NCBI GenBank assembly: GCA_905235785.1
Contig: CAJOMP010000005.1
Coordinates: 1 to 38,416, forward strand
Direction of reading: 5' to 3'
Source of the DNA: an uncultured Clostridia bacterium
Lineage (GTDB): Bacteria > Bacillota > Clostridia > Christensenellales > Borkfalkiaceae
Length of the DNA stretch: 38,416 nucleotides
Of this stretch, positions 7,450-14,373 are shown piece after piece (positions within the stretch are counted from its first letter, which is position 1; each line of letters starts with the position of its first letter). The notes beneath the pieces were generated by a model that was not told where the DNA came from, ran no database searches, and saw only the letters and a program-made list of their open reading frames with translations. Made by a program: the position numbers and the translations under genes.

Positions 7450-8019
7450 ATGAGAACTATTTTTGAAAAAGACAAACTCGGGGAGATGGAGAAGGTAATT
7501 TCTGATTTCCTTGCTAAAAGGGGATTGTCTTTTTTTGACACAAAAGACCCTGTTGCATTAGCGAAAAAACTTAACTTCTCTTTATTTCTTGCAAATTTTG
7601 ATGATTCGATTGATGGTGTTATTATTGTTGATGAGACAAAAAGTAAAATCGACAAGTTTGATAATAATAAAATTATCGCCGTAAATTCGTCTGCAAACAA
7701 AATCAGAAAGAGGTTCATAATCGCACACGAACTTGCTCATTATATCAAAGAATCAGAAAACAATAAAAAGGTGGTTTATGCAACAAGAGACCATAATAAC
7801 GATATAAGGGGCTTTGATGAACAGGAAATAGATTACATGGCGGCTGCTCTTTTAATGCCAAAAGATGAGTTTAAAAAGGACTGGGATAATTTAAATAATA
7901 AAATTCTTTATCCAAACTTTGATGAAAACGCAAAATGGCGGAAACTTATGGATAAATATGCTGTGGATATTGACGGTGTCCAGAGAAGAATATCCGAAAT
8001 AGAAATAATGGGAGCGTAA
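7450..8019 (+). CDS. ImmA/IrrE-family zinc metallopeptidase
   Basis: A 189-residue protein. The zinc-binding motif H93-E-L-A-H97 in a hydrophobic helix (RFIIAHELAHYIKE), followed by a distal acidic region, EQEIDYMAAALLMP, is diagnostic for the ImmA/IrrE (gluzincin-like) family. In ICEBs1 and related elements such enzymes cut the repressor and trigger induction. ATG 7450 is preferred because earlier in-frame starts overlap the promoter. It has only a weak AAGAAG ribosome site. Unlike ICEBs1, the repressor gene is not adjacent but lies beyond the integrase on the other strand. The likely substrate is the 9961-10293 repressor, by inference. Confidence 0.85.
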   Translation: MRTIFEKDKLGEMEKVISDFLAKRGLSFFDTKDPVALAKKLNFSLFLANFDDSIDGVIIVDETKSKIDKFDNNKIIAVNSSANKIRKRFIIAHELAHYIKESENNKKVVYATRDHNNDIRGFDEQEIDYMAAALLMPKDEFKKDWDNLNNKILYPNFDENAKWRKLMDKYAVDIDGVQRRISEIEIMGA

Positions 8020-8024
8020 ATGTT

Positions 8025-8498
8025 TTGACTAAAAACACCAATGAACAGCCCAACGCTCTATCAAAATTAGACACGATTGCGCTTGAAGTTTTCACGAATA
8101 AGGAAAAAGGGATTGATTCTAATCAGGATTTAGATGCAGAATCTGAAAAGTTATATAATGAAGTTTCTCGTGAAATTGTTGATACTTCAAGAGAGCAACT
8201 TGTAGCACGTCATAATAATAAAAACGAACTTAGAAAAAGTTTAAGCAAGTTTTTTAAATGGTTTTTATCTTTACAATATTTGGTTTTAGTGGTATTTTTA
8301 ATTTTTCAAGGATTGGGGCTTTTGAAACTATCAACGGAAATAATAATAACCTACATAACTTCTGTTTTTGTTGAAACTTTGGGTGGGTTAATAGCAATGG
8401 TCAAATTCGCATTTGAATCTACACAAGAAAATCAAATAATGGAAATAATGCATAATTTCTTAAAAGACTTTAAAAAACATTCTGATAATAATCACTGA
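8025..8498 (+). CDS. Membrane protein paired with ImmA peptidase
   Basis: A 157-residue protein with a soluble N-terminal part of about 75 residues, two TM helices (about residues 83-105 and 110-130) and a short charged tail. It starts at TTG 8025, with GGGAG (8010-8014) upstream; the nearby ATG 8020 is closed by TGA after two codons. It shares the promoter and terminator of the peptidase gene with a 5-bp gap. It may sense membrane or phage infection and control or anchor the peptidase, or act in superinfection exclusion. No family recognised. Confidence 0.7.
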   Translation: MTKNTNEQPNALSKLDTIALEVFTNKEKGIDSNQDLDAESEKLYNEVSREIVDTSREQLVARHNNKNELRKSLSKFFKWFLSLQYLVLVVFLIFQGLGLLKLSTEIIITYITSVFVETLGGLIAMVKFAFESTQENQIMEIMHNFLKDFKKHSDNNH

Positions 8499-8501
8499 CT
8501 T

Positions 8502-8536
8502 AAAAGCCCTTACGTTTAGCAAGGGCTTTTTCTTTT
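8502..8536 (+). terminator. Intrinsic terminator of the ImmA cassette
   Basis: A perfect 10-bp stem, AAAAGCCCTT (8502-8511) with AAGGGCTTTT (8521-8530), has a 9-nt loop and T-rich tails on both strands. It closes the rightward cassette and, being symmetric, could also stop leftward readthrough from attP. Confidence 0.9.
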
Positions 8537-8545
8537 TGTAATTTA

Positions 8546-8792
8546 AGTGTCAAAAGAGTGTAGTTAAAAACAGCGTTTCAGTCAAATTATTAGATTTTTA
8601 TTAATGATTTTAGGTGTCGGTTGCGACCGCCTAAAAGGTTCAAGTCCCATCCTTCACACCAAAAACAGGGCTTTTGCCCACTTTGTAGGGGTGTATATGA
8701 CCGTAAAAAGGTTGTATGCACCCCTTTTTTTGTGCCTTTTGCCCACTTTTAAGAGTATAGTATTTCAAAAAAGTGTCAAAATTAGTGTCAAA
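8546..8792. other. attP region: tRNA 3'-end core plus integrase arm sites
   Basis: The core at 8637-8661 starts GGTTCAAGTCC and ends CTTCACACCA. It reads as part of a T arm, an acceptor 3' strand CCTTCAC, discriminator A and CCA. The 5' part of the T stem is absent, as expected for a phage copy of a tRNA 3' end. Three same-orientation copies of AGTGTCAAA(A) flank it at 8546, 8772 and 8784, typical of tyrosine-integrase arm-binding sites. A hairpin (TTTTAGG...CCTAAAA, 8608-8636) lies next to the core. The site is next to the integrase gene's 3' end. The host target is a tRNA gene with acceptor 5' strand GTGAAGG; its identity is not certain. Confidence 0.8.
8564..8583 (+). repeat. 20-bp perfect inverted repeat, left copy
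   Basis: TTAAAAACAGCGTTTCAGTC. Its exact reverse complement is at 9782-9801, so the pair brackets attP core and the whole integrase gene. On the plus strand this copy reads LKTAFQS, then NY and a TAG stop (8591-8593). Confidence 0.85.
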
Positions 8793-9765
8793 TTTTCTTA
8801 AAAAAATAAAACTTGCTTGCTTCCTGTAAGAAAAATTCGTCAGACAGTTCCGTGTACGCTTTACCGAGCGCGCCGAGCGAGTGCCCCATCCATATCTTCC
8901 GCGCTGTCTCGTTTATTCCGCACTCAACGCACCGCGAGTTAAACGTTTTTCGCAAGTCTTTAAGCGAAAAATCAGGTAAAATCCGCTTAAATTCAATTCT
9001 TAATTGTTCATATGGCGGAATTTTTGCAAAATCGCCCGTTAAGAACGGCCTTAACTCAAGCATTATCGGTATACGCTTAAATTCGGTTTTCCCGTTTTTT
9101 CTTTTGCTGTTCACCGCGACTATAAATGCCCCGTCTATGGTAAATTTTTCGTACTCGTTCGGGCGTAAGCCTGTGTATAGTGCAATCATATAATAGGGTA
9201 AATATTCGCTTTTGCTTGCCATTAAACGCTTGATATCGTCGATTTTTAAGGCTTTACCGTTTTCTCGTTCGTGCGGCTGATGAAAAATCACGTCAAGCGG
9301 GTTGCGTTGGATTATACCGAACTTTATCGCCATTTTGAAAATCACGGACAATAAAGAATAAATTTCGTCTGCCGTTTTGCCTTTGCCGCTTTCCTGTATT
9401 CGGTCTATAAGTTCTTGGCACTCTGTCGGCGTTATTGACTTGATATGGCGATTTTTGAATAGCGGTTTAAGGTAATTGTTGAACCGCGACAAATCGCCCC
9501 TTAAAGTGTCTTTTGCTACCTTTCGCACTCTGAATTGCTTAAAGTAGAACATAGAAAACTCTACAAAATCCGTAGGTGCGCCGTTGATTATCCGCTTTTT
9601 CTTTTTTATGCCCGTTTGTACGAGTTTGCGCAGTTTTTCTTCCACTTCCGCACGGGTAAGCCCGTATACGTATTGTTTGTCTTTACCGTCGTAGTAATAC
9701 CCTTGATACCGCCCGTCTTTGCGCGGTTTTTTGTTTATAGATAGTCCTTTTATGTTTAGTTCCAT
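8788..9765 (-). CDS. int: Tyrosine recombinase (phage integrase)
   Basis: A 325-residue protein. The N-terminal region (about 1-55) is an arm-binding-type domain with GRYQGYYYDGKDKQYVYGLT. A SAM-like core-binding domain (about 65-155) follows, then the catalytic domain. Active-site residues are R201 (YTGLRPNE), K226 (RKNGKT), D270-L-R272-K in place of HxLR, H295 (MGHS) and nucleophile Y304 (KAYTELSD). It integrates the phage at attP, which adjoins its 3' end. AAGGAG precedes the ATG. The frame is open for another 64 codons upstream, described separately. Confidence 0.93.
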   Translation of the reverse strand: MELNIKGLSINKKPRKDGRYQGYYYDGKDKQYVYGLTRAEVEEKLRKLVQTGIKKKKRIINGAPTDFVEFSMFYFKQFRVRKVAKDTLRGDLSRFNNYLKPLFKNRHIKSITPTECQELIDRIQESGKGKTADEIYSLLSVIFKMAIKFGIIQRNPLDVIFHQPHERENGKALKIDDIKRLMASKSEYLPYYMIALYTGLRPNEYEKFTIDGAFIVAVNSKRKNGKTEFKRIPIMLELRPFLTGDFAKIPPYEQLRIEFKRILPDFSLKDLRKTFNSRCVECGINETARKIWMGHSLGALGKAYTELSDEFFLQEASKFYFFKKI

Positions 9766-9953
9766 TTCAGTCTCCTTTTCAGACTGAAACGCTGTTTTTA
9801 ATTCTTCTTTTTGCCTTTTTTCTAACTCTGAAGTTTTAATGATTATGTTTTGTTCAAGTATATAATTTTTCGTGATAATTAAAGACGCTGCTTGTGTCAG
9901 GCAGTCGGTGGCGTTCTTTATAAGCCTTAAAATCTCATTTTCTTTTTTTCCAT
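9764..9953 (-). other. Open frame fused in phase to the integrase; possible small gene or frameshift extension
   Basis: The minus-strand frame of the integrase is open from just after TGA (9958-9960). It encodes a plausible helical peptide (ENEILRLIKNATDCLTQAAS ... SELEKRQKEEL) before the integrase ATG, with no ATG, GTG or TTG of its own. The ATG at 9953, behind AAAGGA, reads MEKKKMRF and stops. A -1 shift on its in-phase A-AAA-AAG heptamer (9949-9943 plus G9942) would enter this frame. Alternatives are a one-base indel in the A7 run or a non-coding leader. Confidence 0.4.
9782..9801 (-). repeat. 20-bp perfect inverted repeat, right copy
   Basis: Reverse complement of 8564-8583, ending 17 bp upstream of the integrase ATG. 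On the minus strand it also reads LKTAFQS, in the frame that continues into the integrase. Confidence 0.85.
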
Positions 9954-9960
9954 TTTGTCA

Positions 9961-10293
9961 TTATCCTTTCGCGTTTTGCGGTTGTTTAACCAACTTTTCG
10001 ACCATTTCTAATATATATTCCTGCATAGGCGGAATGAGCGCGTTAAACGCGTCCAGAAGCCTTATTTGCTCGGTTGTAAAGGATTTATCGGAAGTAAACC
10101 GCTTGTCGGTTCTGCCGAGTAAATAATCCACCGAAACGTTGAAATAATCAGCGATTTTAATTAGCGTGTCAAAATCGGGTTCAGTCTGGCCGAGTTCGTA
10201 TCTTGAAATAACCTGATGAGAAGTTCCGAAATCGTCAGCCATTTGTTTTAGCGTTTTTCTATTTTCATTTCTCAATTCTTTAATTCTTATCAT
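9961..10293 (-). CDS. CI-like repressor, XRE-family HTH
   Basis: A 110-residue protein. An XRE helix-turn-helix (about residues 5-62, with TLKQMADDFGTSHQVISRYE) is followed by the hallmark FNVSVDYLLGRTD and a short C-terminal helical oligomerisation segment. GGAG lies 8 nt before ATG 10293. A longer in-frame reading begins upstream at 10533 but crosses the promoter region and lacks a ribosome site. It has no LexA-like self-cleavage domain, so inactivation probably depends on the ImmA/IrrE protease at 7450. It is divergent from the early operon and should bind the GTGCA sites between them. Confidence 0.88.
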   Translation of the reverse strand: MIRIKELRNENRKTLKQMADDFGTSHQVISRYELGQTEPDFDTLIKIADYFNVSVDYLLGRTDKRFTSDKSFTTEQIRLLDAFNALIPPMQEYILEMVEKLVKQPQNAKG

Positions 10294-10321
10294 TGTCTTG
10301 CTCCGATAATGGTTTTTCTTT

Positions 10322-10350
10322 ATATTAGCAAAGATTAAAATTTTTTTCAA
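10322..10350 (-). promoter_or_regulatory. Repressor promoter (leftward)
   Basis: On the minus strand, TTGAAA (10350-10345), a 17-bp spacer and TAATAT (10327-10322), 29 bp upstream of the repressor ATG. Confidence 0.8.
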
Positions 10351-10357
10351 CAAAATA

Positions 10358-10424
10358 GTGCAAAACGCTTGACTGTGCACAAATAAAGTGCTAATATAAA
10401 ATCGCGGTGCACGAAAATTGTGCA
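10358..10424. promoter_or_regulatory. Operator cluster of GTGCA(C) half-sites
   Basis: GTGCA or GTGC occurs at 10358, 10375 (as palindrome TGTGCACA, 10374-10381), 10388, 10407 (as GTGCAC) and 10420. The two full GTGCAC sites are 32 bp apart, about three helical turns. They sit in the spacer and just downstream of the early promoter and are the likely binding sites of the repressor and the Cro-like protein. Confidence 0.7.
10369..10397 (+). promoter_or_regulatory. Early rightward promoter
   Basis: TTGACT (10369-10374), a 17-bp spacer and TAATAT (10392-10397). It overlaps two GTGC operator motifs, so repressor binding would block it. It probably drives the whole early operon from 10442. Confidence 0.85.
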
Positions 10425-10441
10425 TTATCAGGAGGTCGGAT

Positions 10442-10684
10442 ATGAAAAAAACGTTAGAAGAAATCATCATAACGGAAAAAAGACGCAGACAAGAAGACGG
10501 AGAATTTGGCATTAAAGCTTGCAAAGAATCCATAAAAAATAGGTTAGAAACTGCTAAAAAATACTACGGAAATGAAGAAACTCTATTCACATTATTAGAA
10601 TATTACTACAAAAGAAGTGATGATCCGTTTTTCAATAACGCAATGGTTCTTGCTTGCTGGGAACTTATAAACGGTCAGGAGTAA
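10442..10684 (+). CDS. First early-operon protein, unknown
   Basis: An 80-residue, mostly helical, charged protein (KKTLEEIIITEKRRRQEDGE). ATG 10442 is chosen for its CAGGAGG site. An in-frame upstream start at 10418 lies in the operator. It is the first gene after the early promoter, a place often taken by anti-repressors or host-takeover proteins. No domain recognised. Confidence 0.7.
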   Translation: MKKTLEEIIITEKRRRQEDGEFGIKACKESIKNRLETAKKYYGNEETLFTLLEYYYKRSDDPFFNNAMVLACWELINGQE

Positions 10685-10695
10685 GGAGTTAAATT

Positions 10696-10944
10696 ATGAA
10701 GATTTACGACGAAAGAACATTTAAAACCTATACGGAAGAAACGAAGACGGTAAAGCAATATTGCGACACTAACGAAAAAGACGAACGCAATTATTATGTA
10801 ATCGACATGGAGTATTTTTCAACGCGTTGTTTATATAAAGACGCTGCGCCAACCTTCAAACCGATAGAGTGGGACGAGCGGCAGGAAAACGGCGAAATCG
10901 CTATTGTCTGGATGGATAACAAAAAGGTTGTAATGGTTATATAA
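10696..10944 (+). CDS. Small early protein, unknown
   Basis: An 82-residue acidic protein with alternating charged and aromatic residues and no TM segment. TAAGGAG site. It follows the first early gene by 11 bp and precedes the next by 10 bp. No family recognised. Confidence 0.65.
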   Translation: MKIYDERTFKTYTEETKTVKQYCDTNEKDERNYYVIDMEYFSTRCLYKDAAPTFKPIEWDERQENGEIAIVWMDNKKVVMVI

Positions 10945-10954
10945 GGAGGAAATC

Positions 10955-11266
10955 ATGTATTACGCAGAACTTAAAAGCGGGCAAATTCTGGAGTTTAAGA
11001 CCGAACTTCAAATGTATAAAACCTTATACGAAAAGATTTCAACGCCGGTCGTTGCTTATGGTAAGGCTGACAGTGCGAAGTTTCAAATTGTAAAAAATCT
11101 GGCCAAAAAGGAAGGTTGCAAAATGAAAGGAATTCATTTACTCCTGCAGTATTATTGCGACAAGCTCGGCTGGACGATGGAGCAATCGTTAGACTACGTT
11201 ATATCGCTTTTTAAGGACGGAACTATTAAAACAATTATGCTTTTAGGCAAGGGAAAAGCATTATGA
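10955..11266 (+). CDS. Small early protein, unknown
   Basis: A 103-residue helical protein (central KNLAKKEGCKMKGIHLLLQY) behind AAGGAGG. Its TGA overlaps the next ATG (ATGA), so the two are translationally coupled. No recognised domain. Confidence 0.65.
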   Translation: MYYAELKSGQILEFKTELQMYKTLYEKISTPVVAYGKADSAKFQIVKNLAKKEGCKMKGIHLLLQYYCDKLGWTMEQSLDYVISLFKDGTIKTIMLLGKGKAL

Positions 11267-11436
11267 AGACAATGATTAACGCAATCAGAATCGCAGGTAA
11301 ACAAGACGACGTAATCTGGGCAATCAGAGCGTTGTGCAGAAAATACGGTAAAGACACCACCGTTCTTGAGGCGGTTAAAAGATACAAAGAAGAACATGCA
11401 GGCAAAAGCCTAAAAATAAAGGAGTTAATAAAATGA
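11263..11436 (+). CDS. 57-residue early protein, coupled on both sides
   Basis: Starts at ATG 11263, sharing ATGA with the upstream gene, and ends at TGA 11436, sharing ATGA with the Cro-like gene. The product is basic and helical (MKTMINAIRIAGKQDDVIWA ... ELIK). Gapless coupling on both sides and a codon pattern like its neighbours support it as real. An AAAGGAG near its 3' end is the ribosome site of the next gene. Function unknown. Confidence 0.7.
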   Translation: MKTMINAIRIAGKQDDVIWAIRALCRKYGKDTTVLEAVKRYKEEHAGKSLKIKELIK

Positions 11437-11648
11437 CTTTCGCAGAATTATTAAAATCAAAAGACATGACAGGAGCGCGACTCGCTCGCAAAATCGGCGT
11501 GACGAAGGAGAGCGTGTGCAACTGGACGCGCGGCAAGAATTCGCCGTCCAACGTGATTATAATCGCCAATATCGCAAAGGCTCTCGGAACGGACATGGAG
11601 ACGGTTCTTAACAGTCTGTTAAAGACTGCGGAAAATAAAAAAATATAA
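11433..11648 (+). CDS. Cro-like XRE-family DNA-binding protein
   Basis: A 71-residue protein that is almost entirely one XRE HTH (FAELLKSKDMTGARLARKIG, then VTKESVCNWTRG as recognition helix region). Its size and early-operon location fit a Cro-type regulator competing for the GTGCA operators. It is not the first early gene, so another operator target is possible. Confidence 0.8.
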   Translation: MTFAELLKSKDMTGARLARKIGVTKESVCNWTRGKNSPSNVIIIANIAKALGTDMETVLNSLLKTAENKKI

Positions 11649-11662
11649 GGAAGGTAAAACAA

Positions 11663-11899
11663 ATGGTAAGTTATGGATCGGTAGAATACTACCAAGAAGA
11701 AGTCGAAAGGGCAAAGCAGAGAGCCGAACTCGTAGAAGAAGGCGGCAAGTCTTTTATTTACAAAATGGCACTAAGTAATGCACACGATTTTAACAAAATT
11801 CGTCAAATATGCGACCAGATAGAATCCGCTAAATTTTCGGTTGAATATGCGGAAAAAGAACTGCAAGCAGCCATAGAGAAGGAAGCGAATAATGCTTGA
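11663..11899 (+). CDS. Small coiled-coil protein upstream of YqaJ
   Basis: A 78-residue protein, Glu/Lys/Ala-rich and helical throughout (YYQEEVERAKQRAELVEEGG ... AEKELQAAIEKE). It overlaps the YqaJ gene by 8 bp. Its leader is a 23-bp sequence (11644-11666) that is repeated before the DUF1351 gene. It may be an accessory of the recombination module; function unknown. Confidence 0.65.
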   Translation: MVSYGSVEYYQEEVERAKQRAELVEEGGKSFIYKMALSNAHDFNKIRQICDQIESAKFSVEYAEKELQAAIEKEANNA

Positions 11900-12539
11900 A
11901 GCTTTAAGGATAGAACATGGTTCGGAAGAGTGGCATTTATTCCGTAAAACGGGAATCGGTGGTTCTGACGCAGGCGCGATCTTGGGCAAAAGCCGTTATA
12001 AGTCTAACATGGATGTTTGGGAAGAAAAGACAGGGAAAAAACAACCTGAAGATATTTCGGAAGAGGCAGTCGTAAAATACGGCAAAGCTGCGGAAGAATA
12101 CCTTATAAACATATTCGAGTTAGATTACCCGGAATATAAGGTTGAAGTCCATAAAGATATCGTTTACAGGCGCGGCTTTATGTTTGCTTCGCTCGACGCA
12201 GAACTTACCGATTCGGAAGGGCGGCGCGGTATTCTCGAAATCAAAACGAACGAGATATATTCCGCCGTCGGTATTGACAAATGGGACAAGCAAATTCCCG
12301 AAAACTACTACGTACAGATCATACATTACCTGATCGTGACAGGGTATGAGTTTGCTATTTTGAAAGTCCAGATCAAAGGCACGGGCGCAAATGGCGAAAT
12401 AGAGCATATCACAAGGCATTTTAAGTTTTTTCGTAAAGATATTATGTCTGACATAAGATACGTTTACGAGCAGGAATATAAGTTCTGGCAAAGCGTAAAG
12501 GCGGTTAAACGTCCGCCGATATTATTACCAAGTTTCTAA
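11892..12539 (+). CDS. YqaJ-family viral exonuclease
   Basis: A 215-residue protein of the lambda-exonuclease/YqaJ fold. Visible motifs are IGGSDAGAILG (22-32), D102 in FASLDAEL, E116-I-K118 in GILEIKT, and Q142 in YYVQIIHYL, together the PD-(D/E)XK active site. It should degrade one strand of duplex ends 5' to 3', making 3' tails for the RecT homologue two genes downstream. The cluster order is the standard YqaJ-DUF1351-RecT arrangement of Gram-positive phages. Confidence 0.9.
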   Translation: MLEALRIEHGSEEWHLFRKTGIGGSDAGAILGKSRYKSNMDVWEEKTGKKQPEDISEEAVVKYGKAAEEYLINIFELDYPEYKVEVHKDIVYRRGFMFASLDAELTDSEGRRGILEIKTNEIYSAVGIDKWDKQIPENYYVQIIHYLIVTGYEFAILKVQIKGTGANGEIEHITRHFKFFRKDIMSDIRYVYEQEYKFWQSVKAVKRPPILLPSF

Positions 12540-12569
12540 AAAAATTTTTATATAAGGAAGGTAAAACAA

Positions 12570-13424
12570 ATGGCAAACGAATTACAGCTTGTCCTTGAAA
12601 AGGACATCGAAGAACTCACACCGAAAGCGATTACTTGGAACAATGAAGAGGTAATGGCAAAGGTGAAAGCGAGATTGCAGAACTATGAAGGATTGATCTA
12701 TACCGACGACCAAATCTGCGACGCAAAAAAAGATAGGGCACGATTGAACGCATTTGCTACTGATCTTAACAATGTAAGAATTCGGATTGGAAAGATTTAT
12801 GAAGAACCGCTTTTTCAATTTAAAAAGCAAATAGACGAAGTTATCGGCGTGATTAAAAACGTAAGCGGCAAGATTGACGAACAGGTCAAGGCATACGAGA
12901 CGACAAAAGCGCAGGAAAAGGAAAGAAAAATCAAAGAGTATTTCGATAGCGTAATCGGAGACTATGCGAAGTTTATTTCTTTCGATAAAATCTTCCAACC
13001 TAAATGGCTTAACACAACGGTAAAACTTGACACGATATGCAAAGACATAGACGCACTTATTCAGAACGCAAACAATGCCCTAATAGCAATCGAAGCGTTA
13101 AACTCGCCCGACGAAGATTTGGTTAAAGCGTATTATTTCAGAAGCCTTGACTTATCCGCTGCGCTTACGGAAGCGGCAAGGCTTAAACGGGACCGGGAAG
13201 AGGCGGCAAGGCTTAAAGAGCTCCGCGAACAGCAGAAAAAGGCGGCGGAAGCGGTTAAGGTTGCCCCTGTGAGCCCCACAGTTGCCCCAGAAGCGCCGAA
13301 AGACCCTACGGTCGAGTATTTGACAATAAAATTCAGCGTGACGGCGACAAGAGAAGATTTTTACAAGTTAAAAGCGTTCTTGATTGAGAACGGAATAAAA
13401 TATCAAGCCATAAGGGAGGATTAA
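12570..13424 (+). CDS. DUF1351 protein of the recombination module
   Basis: A 284-residue protein. The N-terminal region (about 1-200; LEKDIEELTPKAITWNNEEV, then KKDRARLNAFATDLNNVRI) matches DUF1351. A Lys/Arg/Ala-rich helix (about 205-235), a Pro/Val-rich linker and a small terminal beta-alpha segment follow. DUF1351 proteins routinely sit between YqaJ and RecT; their activity is not established as far as I know. Confidence 0.85.
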   Translation: MANELQLVLEKDIEELTPKAITWNNEEVMAKVKARLQNYEGLIYTDDQICDAKKDRARLNAFATDLNNVRIRIGKIYEEPLFQFKKQIDEVIGVIKNVSGKIDEQVKAYETTKAQEKERKIKEYFDSVIGDYAKFISFDKIFQPKWLNTTVKLDTICKDIDALIQNANNALIAIEALNSPDEDLVKAYYFRSLDLSAALTEAARLKRDREEAARLKELREQQKKAAEAVKVAPVSPTVAPEAPKDPTVEYLTIKFSVTATREDFYKLKAFLIENGIKYQAIRED

Positions 13425-13428
13425 ACAA

Positions 13429-14331
13429 ATGGCAAACAACAATTTATCCACCACACAGCAGAAAAATTTATCTGCAGGACAACCGCGCTTTTCGGTATTT
13501 ATGAGTTCCGAAGGCGTAAAGCAACTCGTGCAAAAGTCCATCGGGGCGGACGCACAGAAGTTTACGGCGGCGATTCTTTCCGCTGTCAGCGTTAACCCGA
13601 CATTGCAACAGTGTAAAAACGCTTCTATTTTATCGGCGGCGCTGCTTGGGAACAGCCTTAATCTTTCGCCGTCTCCGCAACTCGGACAGTATTATCTTGT
13701 CCCCTTCAACGACAAAAATCAAGGTATGCTCGCACAGTTTATTCTCGGATACAAGGGATACATTCAACTCGCAATCAGAAGCGGACAGTATAAAAAACTG
13801 AACGTTCTTGCGATTAAAAAAGGCGAACTTGTCCGCTACGATCCGTTAATGGAAGAGTTTTTCGTTAACCTTATACAGGATGAAGAAGAGCGCGAGAAAG
13901 CGGAAACGGTAGGTTATTTCGCCATGTTTGAATACACTAACGGTTTCCGTAAGACCTTATATTGGAGCAAGGCGAAAATGGAAGCGCACGCGCTTAAATA
14001 CTCGAAAGGCTATCAGGCGAAGAAAGGATATACCTTCTGGGAAAAAGACTTCGATAGTATGGCAATGAAGACAATGCTCCGTCAACTTATATCCAAGTGG
14101 GGCATTATGTCGATAGATATGCAGACGGCTTTAACGAGTGATAACTGCGTTATAGACGAACAGGGCGAGGCGCATGATATAGGGCTTTCCGTTGACGAAG
14201 ACGGTGTCGTCCTGCCGGATAACCCCGAAATAGGCAACGTGGGCGCAGAAAACGGCGTAGAAACCGAAGTTCCACCCGAAGTCGCCGAAGAATTCGACTT
14301 TTTCGATAAAGGCGAAAACAAGCCCGAATAA
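13429..14331 (+). CDS. recT: RecT-family single-strand annealing protein
   Basis: A 300-residue protein. It has the RecT pattern VNPTLQQCKNASILSAALLG and LGNSLNLSPSPQLGQYYLVP, then QFILGYKGYIQLAIRSGQYK and the DSMAMKTMLRQLISKWGI helix. The acidic Glu/Pro-rich C-terminus (about 260-300) is disordered and typical for partner contacts. It anneals strands exposed by the YqaJ exonuclease. It is separated by 4 bp from the DUF1351 gene and has a GGGAGGA site. Confidence 0.93.
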   Translation: MANNNLSTTQQKNLSAGQPRFSVFMSSEGVKQLVQKSIGADAQKFTAAILSAVSVNPTLQQCKNASILSAALLGNSLNLSPSPQLGQYYLVPFNDKNQGMLAQFILGYKGYIQLAIRSGQYKKLNVLAIKKGELVRYDPLMEEFFVNLIQDEEEREKAETVGYFAMFEYTNGFRKTLYWSKAKMEAHALKYSKGYQAKKGYTFWEKDFDSMAMKTMLRQLISKWGIMSIDMQTALTSDNCVIDEQGEAHDIGLSVDEDGVVLPDNPEIGNVGAENGVETEVPPEVAEEFDFFDKGENKPE

Positions 14332-14373
14332 GGGCAAACATCCGTAAGAAAATTACGGCAGAGAGGTTTTGCA

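Noticed and set aside
8608..8661. A tRNA gene
   Set aside because: Only the 3' part is present; the acceptor 5' strand, D arm and anticodon arm are absent and the T stem is half-formed. It is an attachment core.
8604..8801. 65-codon open frame on the plus strand across the attachment site
   Set aside because: It overlaps the tRNA-derived core and arm sites, has no ribosome site and an uncharacteristic composition. It is an accident of attP.
10294..10533. N-terminal extension of the repressor to 190 residues
   Set aside because: It would cross both promoters and the operators, lacks a ribosome site, and the XRE domain begins at the 10293 start, which has GGAG.
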